Of a stretch of 20,432 nucleotides of DNA, positions 13,773 through 20,432 are shown piece after piece. The stretch comes from an uncultured Muribaculaceae bacterium (lineage in GTDB: Bacteria; Bacteroidota; Bacteroidia; Bacteroidales; Muribaculaceae). Location: contig CAKUKR010000039.1 in assembly GCA_934663645.1 (NCBI GenBank), forward strand, positions 1-20,432, in the 5' to 3' direction. The position numbers were made by a program, and so were the translations under genes. Under the pieces are notes generated by a model. It did not search any database and was not told where the DNA came from. It worked only from the letters and a program-made list of their open reading frames with translations. Within the stretch, counting starts at the first letter, position 1, and the number at the start of each line of letters is the position of its first letter.

Positions 13773-15884
13773 ATGAAGAAAATTATTCTACCAATGTTCG
13801 CTCTGACAGCAACCGCGATGCTGCTGCCCTCATGCTCGAGCGACGACATCGACATCCAGACAGGCGACGCGACAGTGACCCTGTCAGCCACGCTTCCTGA
13901 CGGTCTCCAGACCCGAACCTTCGGCGACGGCTACACCGCCAAGCACCTCCAGATGGTAGTGCTGGACGGCGACACCAAGCTCCCCGTGTTTGCCGGCGAA
14001 AAAGACGTTTACTCCGCAACGTTTGCCGACAATTCCCTGACTGCCAATGTGAACGTACGCCTCGCTTCTGGCAAGACCTACACCGTGATCTGCTGGGCTG
14101 ATGCCGCAGAAGGCTCACCTTACGAGTTCAGCACCACTGACTACACTGTAAAGGCGACCTACGGCGAAAACTGCATGGTGAATGACGACAGACTCGACGC
14201 ATTCTATGCCGCCGAGACATTCACCGTCAAGGGCGACGGCACGCAGACCATCGAGATGCGCCGCCCCTTCGCCCAACTCAACATCGGCGCTGATGACATC
14301 AAAGCTGCCAATGCCGCCGGATTTGAGGCTGCGACGGCAAAGGTCGCTCTCCCCGTCTACACCGGCTTCGACCTGCGCAACGGCAATGTGACTGACCGCA
14401 AGTATGTCAATTTCAACTACAACACCGTCCGTCCCGACGGCGAGACATTCCCCGTGGCTGGTTACGAGTACCTGACCATGAACTACTTCCTGACAGGCGC
14501 AGATAAAGAGCTCGTCGAGGACGTGAAGCTCACGGTGCGCGGCAACGGCGGATCTGAAATCGAGCGCATGTTCAACTCTGTGCCCGTGCAGCGCAACTAC
14601 CGCACCAACATCTTCGGCTCGCTCCTGACCAGCTCCCAGAATTTCAATGTGGTTATCGAGCCTGATTTCGACGGCGCATACATCCACCTTACCGAAGACA
14701 TGACTGCCGACAAGACGATGGTAATACGCGGCAAGGGCAACATCCTCGACCTCAACGGCAAGACCTACTCCGCCTCAGGCCCGATAGCAGACTTCAGCAA
14801 CGGCGACAAATGGTCGATGTTCTCTGTACGCGGCGAGCTGACCGTCTCCGGCAACGGCACAGTCACGCCGGTTGCCCAGGTAGACGACGCTTTCGCGTTT
14901 GACGTTCAGGAGGGCGGCAAGCTCATCATCGAGGACGGCAACTTCTACGGCAACGACCATGTGGTGTACGTGTTCTCCGGCGAGGCTGAAATCCGCGGCG
15001 GACGCTTCGAGCAGCTGACAAGCTCTGTAGACTGGGTCAAAGACTACGTCCTCAACTGCTACGATGCAAATTACAAGAACGGCACAGCCAAGATTACGGT
15101 CAAGGGCGGCGAGTTCATCAACTTCAATCCGGCTGACTGCAATGCCGAGGGCAAGCATACCAACTTCGTGGCAGAAGGCTACGTCTCCGTCAAGGTGCCC
15201 AGCACAGACGGCAAGGATCACTTCGTAGTGAAGAAAGCGGGCTTCTACAATGACTACTCCGAAGTGTTCGGCACGACCATTGACTATGTCCTCGCATTGA
15301 AGAATGTTCACTTGCAGCCCGCAGCCGACGCGGCCGACAGCAGAATAACAATGGCTGCCGGCGGTGAAATCAGAGGAACAGACACCAGTAGCGTATTTTA
15401 TTTTGGCACCACTGGAAAGGCTCAAAACTGCACCGTCAGCGGCCAGGACGGCGTGATTTCTGCAACAAGTTCGGGTTCCTGGAGACCTTCTCTGTTCGAT
15501 ATGTCCTGCGGTTCTGCCCTCACAATCGAGGGCAACAACACGTATGTGAGCCAAGGCCGGGTCTTCTATATGAGGGAAAGCACTGTGACAGTCAAGGGCG
15601 GCCACTTCAATACTACCGATACGAGAAGCGACTCCGGATTGTTCGAAATCGGATATATGTATGGCACAAAAGAACTCAAGGTGTATATACAGGGTGGCGT
15701 GTTTGAATACGGCAATCAACTGGTATACAACGACCCCGCCAACAAGAAGGCTACAGTTGTGTTCGAGATTTCAGGCGGCATATTCGTAGGCAGCCAGCCT
15801 GATGCCAAGTACCTGAAGTCCGGCTACAAGTTCAACCAGATCACCTACAACGGCAAGACTGCATTCGAGGTAGTACCCGCATAA
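13773..15884 (+). CDS. Fimbrillin-like surface lipoprotein with beta-helix tail
   Basis: This 703-residue protein starts with a lipoprotein signal peptide ending LLPSC (Cys21), followed by SSDD, a pattern like the Bacteroidetes surface-lipoprotein export signal. Residues about 28-300 match the DUF6562/fimbrillin-like type: TYTVICWAD, RRPFAQLNIG, and VPVQRNYRTNIFGSLLT. After about residue 300 come repeated short strands with GG-x-F turns (VKGGEF, IRGGRF, VKGGHF, IQGGVF, ISGGIF), suggesting a right-handed beta-helix. I chose ATG 13773, which aligns with the paralogue at 18156; ATG 13767 would add two residues. It is transcribed alone from an invertible-promoter module after a leader of about 170 bases. 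It is probably a fimbrial or adhesive surface subunit. The C-terminal third is less GC-rich than the rest. Confidence 0.88.
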   Translation: MKKIILPMFALTATAMLLPSCSSDDIDIQTGDATVTLSATLPDGLQTRTFGDGYTAKHLQMVVLDGDTKLPVFAGEKDVYSATFADNSLTANVNVRLASGKTYTVICWADAAEGSPYEFSTTDYTVKATYGENCMVNDDRLDAFYAAETFTVKGDGTQTIEMRRPFAQLNIGADDIKAANAAGFEAATAKVALPVYTGFDLRNGNVTDRKYVNFNYNTVRPDGETFPVAGYEYLTMNYFLTGADKELVEDVKLTVRGNGGSEIERMFNSVPVQRNYRTNIFGSLLTSSQNFNVVIEPDFDGAYIHLTEDMTADKTMVIRGKGNILDLNGKTYSASGPIADFSNGDKWSMFSVRGELTVSGNGTVTPVAQVDDAFAFDVQEGGKLIIEDGNFYGNDHVVYVFSGEAEIRGGRFEQLTSSVDWVKDYVLNCYDANYKNGTAKITVKGGEFINFNPADCNAEGKHTNFVAEGYVSVKVPSTDGKDHFVVKKAGFYNDYSEVFGTTIDYVLALKNVHLQPAADAADSRITMAAGGEIRGTDTSSVFYFGTTGKAQNCTVSGQDGVISATSSGSWRPSLFDMSCGSALTIEGNNTYVSQGRVFYMRESTVTVKGGHFNTTDTRSDSGLFEIGYMYGTKELKVYIQGGVFEYGNQLVYNDPANKKATVVFEISGGIFVGSQPDAKYLKSGYKFNQITYNGKTAFEVVPA
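15081..15182 (+). repeat. Lipoprotein cassette repeat, copy in first paralogue
   Basis: Encodes GTAKITVKGGEFINFNPAD...HTNFVAEGY. It is highly similar in DNA to 19566-19667 and in part to 20310-20387 in the second paralogue. Confidence 0.85.
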
Positions 15885-15896
15885 CCAAATCCCGGT

Positions 15897-15932
15897 CGGG
15901 GAGGAGGCCTGGCACGCCGTGCCGCCTCCCCG
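15897..15932 (+). terminator. Hairpin after the first fimbrillin-like gene
   Basis: CGGGGAGG (15897-15904) pairs with CCTCCCCG (15925-15932), with an inner GGCAC/GTGCC stem at 15911-15923. It lies 13 bp after the stop. There is no U-tract, so it may be a processing or attenuating hairpin rather than a classic terminator. Confidence 0.5.
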
Positions 15933-15964
15933 GCTGCTGATAACATCAGAATAACAAGAGACAC

Positions 15965-16007
15965 TCAATGTGGAGGCGCACCATTTACGGGTGCGGCTCT
16001 GCATTGA
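15965..16007. other. Second long hairpin downstream of the lipoprotein gene
   Basis: TCAATG...CGCACC (15965-15982) pairs with GGTGCG...CATTGA (15990-16007) with few mismatches around a loop ATTTACG. Function unknown. It lies between the gene end and the next inverton and could shield against read-through in either direction. Confidence 0.5.
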
Positions 16008-16047
16008 AAACCAGAACGGGATGCGATTTTGGCAGCAGGTACTCGCG

Positions 16048-16069
16048 ATTTCTCTTTGTAAGAGAAGTT
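16048..16069 (+). repeat. Inverted repeat site 3L (distal)
   Basis: ATTTCTCTT-TGT-AAGAGAAGTT, the exact reverse complement of 16251-16272. Confidence 0.94.
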
Positions 16070-16209
16070 GCACTTTCAACTATCTGTTTATCAGCGAGAT
16101 GCCTGTTTTTTGATGTAAGGCGTTGACCCTTCACATCGCAGCAGTCTTAAATCTGTTAGTAGCAAAAATCGGCACTCGGAAATATTCACACCAAAAATTT
16201 CACCTTTTC

Positions 16210-16240
16210 TTGCCCATTTGCTGGAAAAGAAGTAACTTTG
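16210..16240 (+). promoter_or_regulatory. Promoter of the DUF3575-lipoprotein operon
   Basis: TTG (16210-16212), 20 bp, TAACTTTG (16233-16240), inside the third inverton. Confidence 0.83.
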
Positions 16241-16250
16241 CGGCGTAGAT

Positions 16251-16272
16251 AACTTCTCTTACAAAGAGAAAT
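16251..16272 (-). repeat. Inverted repeat site 3R (gene-proximal)
   Basis: AACTTCTCTT-ACA-AAGAGAAAT, 17 bp before the ATG of the DUF3575 gene. Confidence 0.94.
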
Positions 16273-16289
16273 TACCGCTAACTACGGAT

Positions 16290-17027
16290 ATGTACTTGAA
16301 TATTAGACATATAGCAATAATAACGATGTCGCTCGGCATGGCTTTCTCTTCCGCTGTTGCGCAAGAGAGAAGCGAAACGCCCAGGCGGCTGCCTTCGGAG
16401 CAGTTGCTCCCGGAGGGGGAGGAGGTGCAATACGTCATCACGGCGCAGGGCGACACCCTCACCCGCAACGAGGCTCTCAACCTGCCTCTGAATGACGACT
16501 GGCAGCGCCACGTGTATGTCAAGAGCGACGTGCTGGCGTGGACAATGCTGCTGGCCAACGTACATGGTGAGCTCACCGTGCGTCCGAACATGTCGGTCGT
16601 GGTGCCGGTGTACTACTCGGCATGGAACTACTTCAAGTCGACACTCAAATTCCGTATGTTCGCTGTCCTTCCCGAATACCGTTACTGGTGGGGAGGCAGC
16701 GATGACGGGTGGTATGCCGGAGCGCATCTGGGCGTGGCGTGGTACAACTTCGCCTTCGACAAGCGGGTGCGCACGCAGGACCGCAACGGGGGACGCCCGG
16801 CCTTCGGAGGCGGCGTGAACGCCGGCTGGCGCATGCCCCTGCGCAAGGGCAGCCCGTGGAAGGTGGAGTTCTCGCTGGGCCTGGGCGTGTACTCGCTCGA
16901 CTACGACAAGTTTGAGAACCGCCACAACGGCCCGCTGCTATACTCGCGCAAGAAGGCGTGGTTCGGCATCGATCAGCTCTCCGTGACATTCTCGTACATG
17001 TTCAACATCAAAGACTGGAGGAAATGA
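16290..17027 (+). CDS. DUF3575-type outer-membrane beta-barrel protein
   Basis: This 245-residue protein has a type I signal peptide ending near AVAQ (about residue 25). The mature protein alternates aromatic and polar residues as in a small beta-barrel: VYVKSDVLAWTML, NMSVVVPVYYSAWNYF, LPEYRYWWGG, GWYAGAHLGVAWYNF, VEFSLGLGVYSLDYDKFE, and a terminal LSVTFSYMFNIKDWRK. This order matches the DUF3575 proteins that precede Mfa2/FimB-type genes in Bacteroidales fimbrial operons, where they are thought to act in the outer membrane. ATG 16290 lies about 45 bases after the expected transcription start. It overlaps or abuts the next gene at GGAGGAAATGACCATGG, so the two are translationally coupled. 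Confidence 0.85.
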   Translation: MYLNIRHIAIITMSLGMAFSSAVAQERSETPRRLPSEQLLPEGEEVQYVITAQGDTLTRNEALNLPLNDDWQRHVYVKSDVLAWTMLLANVHGELTVRPNMSVVVPVYYSAWNYFKSTLKFRMFAVLPEYRYWWGGSDDGWYAGAHLGVAWYNFAFDKRVRTQDRNGGRPAFGGGVNAGWRMPLRKGSPWKVEFSLGLGVYSLDYDKFENRHNGPLLYSRKKAWFGIDQLSVTFSYMFNIKDWRK

Positions 17028-17029
17028 CC

Positions 17030-18097
17030 ATGGCAGCGACAATGTATGCAATATACCGGGCTTGGGGGCGATACGCCGCCATGATGCTCTGTGCTGTGGC
17101 CCTCCTCACCGCAGCCACTTCGTGCGGCGTGCACGAGTTTCCCGAGGACGAGGACCTGACCGAGGAAGTGTACCTTGAGCTGGACTTCACCGGCTCTTAC
17201 GATATGGACTTCTACAAGACGATTGACTATATGTCGCGTGACGGCGGACAGGGCTACGACATACGCTATGTGGTCAACGCCTATCCGCTGGTGGAGGACG
17301 GCAGCCGCAGCCGCGACAGCCGCACGAGCCGCGTGGCTGTAAGCTCTACTGTCGTCACCAAGAGCGACCTGACCGACCTTAACCACACGGTGCGCCTCGA
17401 GCTGCCGCCGGGCAAGTACAACTTCCTGGTGTGGGCAGACTACGTGGAGCACGGCAAGACGGACGACCTGTACTACGACAGCTCCAACTTTGAGGAGGTC
17501 ATCCTGACGAGCCGCGACCATTACGTGGGCAACACCGACCTGCGCGATGCGTTCCGGGGCGAGAAGGCTGCGGACATCCCCACGGCAAGCGAGGACGGCG
17601 TGACGCGCGTCCATGTTGACATGGAGCGTCCGCTGGCGAAGTTCAAGTTCATCAGCAACGACGTGGTGAAGTTCCTTACCGAGGTGCTGCGTTCCGACGA
17701 CCCGGAGAACGTGGCCAGCCGCATCAACGCCGGCGACTTCCGCGTGGTGTTCCGCTACAGCGGCTTCGTGCCCTGCTCATTCAACATGTTCACCAACCGC
17801 CCTGCCGACGCATGGACGGGATTGACATTCGAGGGGGGCATGGTGCAGATAGACGGCGACAACGTCGAGCTGGGCTTCGACTACGTGTTCGTCAACGGCC
17901 ACGAGTCGACGGTCACAGTGGCGGTTGAGGTCTATGACCGCCAGGGGACGCTGCTGTCGCGCAGCTACCCGGTAGACGTTCCGCTGGTGCGCAACAAGGT
18001 GACGATAGTGCGTGGGCAGTTCCTGTCGGTGCTTGCCCAAGGCGGCATCGGCATCGACCCCGGGTTTGAAGGCGAGTACAACTACGAGTACAAGTGA
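17030..18097 (+). CDS. Mfa2/DUF6562-like fimbrial lipoprotein
   Basis: This 355-residue lipoprotein has signal peptide AVALLTAATSC (Cys32), followed by an acidic stretch EFPEDEDLTEE. Core motifs are YNFLVWADYV, DLRDAFRGEKAADI, VDMERPLAKFKFISNDV, and YVFVNGHESTVTVAVEVYD. They match fimbrillin-like anchor or minor-subunit proteins of the DUF6562/Mfa2 group. It lacks the beta-helix tail of its neighbours, so it is more likely an assembly or anchor component than the main stalk. I chose ATG 17030, 8 bp after GGAGG. ATG 17024, overlapping the previous stop as ATGA, is equally possible. A longer GTG-started frame from 16958 overlaps the previous gene and is unlikely. Confidence 0.82.
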   Translation: MAATMYAIYRAWGRYAAMMLCAVALLTAATSCGVHEFPEDEDLTEEVYLELDFTGSYDMDFYKTIDYMSRDGGQGYDIRYVVNAYPLVEDGSRSRDSRTSRVAVSSTVVTKSDLTDLNHTVRLELPPGKYNFLVWADYVEHGKTDDLYYDSSNFEEVILTSRDHYVGNTDLRDAFRGEKAADIPTASEDGVTRVHVDMERPLAKFKFISNDVVKFLTEVLRSDDPENVASRINAGDFRVVFRYSGFVPCSFNMFTNRPADAWTGLTFEGGMVQIDGDNVELGFDYVFVNGHESTVTVAVEVYDRQGTLLSRSYPVDVPLVRNKVTIVRGQFLSVLAQGGIGIDPGFEGEYNYEYK

Positions 18098-18155
18098 CCC
18101 CAAACACGACATCAACATACGCGATAACAATCAAATAACATACAAATCTCTTGTT

Positions 18156-20432
18156 ATGAAAAAGACCAATTATCTATCCATGTTCGCTCTGGCGGCAAGT
18201 GCAGCGATGCTGCTGCCCTCCTGCTCGAGCGACGACATCGACATCCAGACGGGTGACGCGACGGTCACCCTGACGGCAACGCTTCCCGCGTCTCTCCAGA
18301 CCCGCGCCTTCGGCGACGGCACGACAGCCAAGAACCTGCAGATGGTAGTCTGCGAGGCCGGCGACAGCGGCATCAAGGGCGGTAACCTCGCCGTGTTTGA
18401 TGACGGCACAAAAACTGTCTACACCACTGCATTTGCCGGGAACTCGCTGACAACCAATGTTCCTGTCAAGCTCGTGACAGGCAAGACATACGCTGTCATC
18501 TGCTGGTCTGACGCCGGCGAGGCTTCTCCTTATACATACGACGCAGAGAACCATAAGGTAAAGGCCGACTATACAGGCTTCACCACAAGCGACGAGAACC
18601 TCGACGCATTCTACGCATACCAGACATTCACCGTCGAGGGTGACGGCACGCAGACCATCCAGCTGCGCCGCCCCTTCGCGCAGCTCAACATAGGCACAGA
18701 CGACCTCGCAGCCGCCAAGGCAGCCGGCTTCACAGCAGCAACAGCCGAGGTGACAGTGTCCGTGTCAGACCACCTCGACCTCGTGACTGGCGAGGTTAAC
18801 AAGCCTAAACCAATAGCATTTGCTGCCAAGGCACTTCCCGAGGGCGAGACATTCCCCACGTCAGCCGGCACGAGCTACGATTACCTGGCAATGAACTATG
18901 TCCTGACAGGCGTTGACAAGTCGCTCGTAGACGTTGAGCTGACAGTGAATGGCGTGAACGGCGCACCCATCAGCCACACGTTCAACACAGTGCCTGTGCA
19001 GCGCAACTACCGCACAAACATCTTCGGCTCGATCCTGACCAACGCCGTGAACGTGCATGTTGAGATCGTGCCCGACTTCGACGGAGAAGGATACAATTAC
19101 GACGCTACCAAGCTGGTACGCGACCTTGCAGCCGGCCGCGACATCACGCTGACGACAGACGTTGAGATGCGTTCAACCGGCTTCGTGGGCGAAGGCACAA
19201 CCTCCAAACTCAACCTCAACGGCAAGACCATCTTCAACACAAACGACGTGTGGGAGAACAAGACCACAATCGGCGGCGAGACAGAAGAGAACTGGTCGCT
19301 CCTCAGCGCCGCAGGCGGCACGCTTATAGTCAACGGCGACGGCAAGGTTGAGGCAAAGGCAAACGACTGCTATGCAGCTGACGTGCGCGACGGCGGCAAG
19401 ATGTTTATCAACGGCGGCCACTTTGTCGGCAACGTCCACGCAGTCTATGTACTCGAGGGTGAACTGGAAATCAACGGCGGTACATTTGAGGTAATACAGA
19501 AATATCCTGACGCAGCAAAGGCTGACGAATTTGTTCTCAACTGCTATGACAAGAATCGCGCAAATGGCACAGCCAAGATTACAGTCAAGGGCGGCAAGTT
19601 CATCAACTTCAACCCGGCAGACTGCTGGGCAGAAGGCGAGCATACCAACTTCGTCGCTGACGGCTACGCATCAATACTTGTCAGCACCAGCCCCATGACC
19701 TACGAGGTTCGTCCTGTCTCCGCAGAATCAACAGTCAATGACGCGGACGGACTTACTGAATTGATGACCAAAGGCGGTCTCGCGGTTATAGATGCACAAC
19801 TGGAGTCAATGACTAGCTTTATGGTGAAAAATTCTACGACTCTCGTCTTAAATGAAGGTGCTGTTGTTTCCTGTACGGGCGCAAGGCAAGATCTGTCTAG
19901 TGCAGCTGCTATCATGGGAACTGCGGCGCTTACAATTGCCGGAAATGGCGGCAAAATCGTTGGTCCCACAATTGCTACGGGGCAGCAGTCGACTTATGCT
20001 ATTCAGTGGGGTCCAAAATCCCTTGATATCCTGACTATTTACGGCAATGTGACTATTGACGGCGGAAGCGGAAGCGTAACGAACAATGCAATTTACTTGA
20101 CACGGGGTACTTTGAAAATTTACGGCGGTACATTCCGTACAGGCGTAAGCACTGGCACCGACAAGAATTCAGTTATACTGCTCAAAGCTTCAAAAGGGAA
20201 TCCTGCTGAATGCTACATCTATGGCGGTGTGTTTGAGTGTGAAGGAGATGCTTCATGCATGCTCGATATAGCGGAAAATAGCAAGGGTACGAATACATTG
20301 AAAGTCTATGGCGGCATATTCGTAGGCTTCAACCCGGCTGACAATGGCTCTGAAGGCGAACACACTAATTTTGTAGCTAACGGCTACAAGTCGGTGAAAA
20401 TGAAAGACGGCTACCACGGCAAGGAGGCTTGG
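18156..20432 (+). CDS. Second fimbrillin-like beta-helix lipoprotein, 3' end beyond window
   Basis: The frame is open from ATG 18156 to the window edge (759 codons, no stop). The signal peptide ends LLPSC (Cys23), followed by SSDDIDIQTGDATVTL, almost identical to the paralogue at 13773. The DUF6562/fimbrillin-like domain spans about residues 30-310 (YAVICWSDAG, LRRPFAQLNIG, VPVQRNYRTNIFGSILT). A long beta-helix-like tail has GG-x-F turns (INGGHF, INGGTF, VKGGKF, IYGGTF, IYGGVF, VYGGIF). The cassette FNPAD...EGEHTNFVA-GY occurs twice, near residues 471-504 and 719-744. Between them the DNA becomes strongly AT-rich. It is the third gene of the operon from 16290 (58 bp gap, no promoter seen). 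It is probably the main surface-exposed adhesive subunit. Confidence 0.87.
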   Translation, partial: MKKTNYLSMFALAASAAMLLPSCSSDDIDIQTGDATVTLTATLPASLQTRAFGDGTTAKNLQMVVCEAGDSGIKGGNLAVFDDGTKTVYTTAFAGNSLTTNVPVKLVTGKTYAVICWSDAGEASPYTYDAENHKVKADYTGFTTSDENLDAFYAYQTFTVEGDGTQTIQLRRPFAQLNIGTDDLAAAKAAGFTAATAEVTVSVSDHLDLVTGEVNKPKPIAFAAKALPEGETFPTSAGTSYDYLAMNYVLTGVDKSLVDVELTVNGVNGAPISHTFNTVPVQRNYRTNIFGSILTNAVNVHVEIVPDFDGEGYNYDATKLVRDLAAGRDITLTTDVEMRSTGFVGEGTTSKLNLNGKTIFNTNDVWENKTTIGGETEENWSLLSAAGGTLIVNGDGKVEAKANDCYAADVRDGGKMFINGGHFVGNVHAVYVLEGELEINGGTFEVIQKYPDAAKADEFVLNCYDKNRANGTAKITVKGGKFINFNPADCWAEGEHTNFVADGYASILVSTSPMTYEVRPVSAESTVNDADGLTELMTKGGLAVIDAQLESMTSFMVKNSTTLVLNEGAVVSCTGARQDLSSAAAIMGTAALTIAGNGGKIVGPTIATGQQSTYAIQWGPKSLDILTIYGNVTIDGGSGSVTNNAIYLTRGTLKIYGGTFRTGVSTGTDKNSVILLKASKGNPAECYIYGGVFECEGDASCMLDIAENSKGTNTLKVYGGIFVGFNPADNGSEGEHTNFVANGYKSVKMKDGYHGKEAW
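19566..19667 (+). repeat. Lipoprotein cassette repeat, first copy in second paralogue
   Basis: Encodes GTAKITVKGGKFINFNPAD...HTNFVADGY. Nearly the same DNA as 15081-15182. Confidence 0.85.
20310..20387 (+). repeat. Lipoprotein cassette repeat, second copy in second paralogue
   Basis: Encodes GGIFVGFNPADNGSEGEHTNF...NGY. Its first 18 bases (GGCGGCATATTCGTAGGC) also occur near 15775 in the first paralogue. Confidence 0.8.

Larger units (their letters stand above)
16048..16272. promoter_or_regulatory. Invertible-promoter module 3 for the DUF3575 operon
   Basis: A 225 bp segment is bounded by perfect 22 bp inverted repeats (16048-16069 and 16251-16272) and encloses a promoter pointing to the gene at 16290. 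In the flipped state the promoter would run leftwards, antisense to the upstream lipoprotein gene. Confidence 0.87.

Noticed and set aside
14775..15719. Antisense frame opposite the first fimbrillin-like gene
   Set aside because: Shadow of repeated GG-x-F coding; no start context, promoter or domain.
16958..17023. GTG-started longer form of the Mfa2-like lipoprotein
   Set aside because: It overlaps the DUF3575 gene and would bury the lipoprotein signal peptide behind 22 or more charged residues.
15081..20387. Cassette repeats as a CRISPR-like array
   Set aside because: Few copies, coding, in frame and far apart; they are protein repeats.

Overview
The window looks like a chromosomal segment of a Bacteroidota (order Bacteroidales) genome. 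The evidence is a series of promoters with the Bacteroidetes pattern TTG/TTTG-N19/20-TAnnTTTG, a RuvB and an NAD malate dehydrogenase of Bacteroidales type, lipoproteins with a Cys-Ser-Ser-Asp-Asp surface-export-like start, and a DUF3575/DUF6562 fimbrillin-type locus. A gut family such as Muribaculaceae is plausible but not shown by the sequence.

Left region (1-5288, minus strand): a compact four-gene operon. In transcription order it encodes a membrane-anchored von Willebrand A (vWA)-like protein, a small three-helix membrane protein, a tubulin/FtsZ-like GTPase, and a large protein with an actin/Hsp70-type phosphate-1 motif placed after about 585 residues of unrecognised sequence. The last gene runs off the left edge and was recovered by reading the minus strand directly. 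I cannot match this combination to a named system. It is my best candidate for an undescribed one.

Central region (5858-12998): mostly housekeeping. It holds mdh with a clear terminator, an isochorismatase-like cysteine hydrolase, ruvB, a BASS-type (bile acid:sodium symporter) transporter, an AspT/YidE-type transporter with two RCK_C domains, and an AAA_14-type ATPase. Intergenic spaces hold GTAGGGACA-type palindromic repeats.

Right region (13000-20432, plus strand): a surface-protein locus. A fimbrillin-like lipoprotein with a beta-helix tail stands alone. It is followed by a three-gene operon: a DUF3575 outer-membrane protein, an Mfa2/DUF6562-like lipoprotein, and a paralogue of the first lipoprotein cut by the right edge. 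The two big lipoproteins share near-identical N termini and repeated C-terminal cassettes, with AT-richer mosaic tails.

The unifying discovery is regulatory. Three promoters each lie inside a 206-236 bp segment bounded by inverted copies of one site family, ATTTCTCTT-N3-AAGAGAAGT. They drive the vWA/tubulin/actin-like operon, the first fimbrillin-like gene, and the DUF3575 operon. In each the -33/-7 spacing is 20, the -7 lies 10-11 bp from the gene-proximal repeat, and the promoter points at its gene. This is the architecture of Bacteroidales invertible (phase-variable) promoters. It suggests that one recombinase, not encoded here, co-switches surface fimbriae and the cytoskeleton-like operon.
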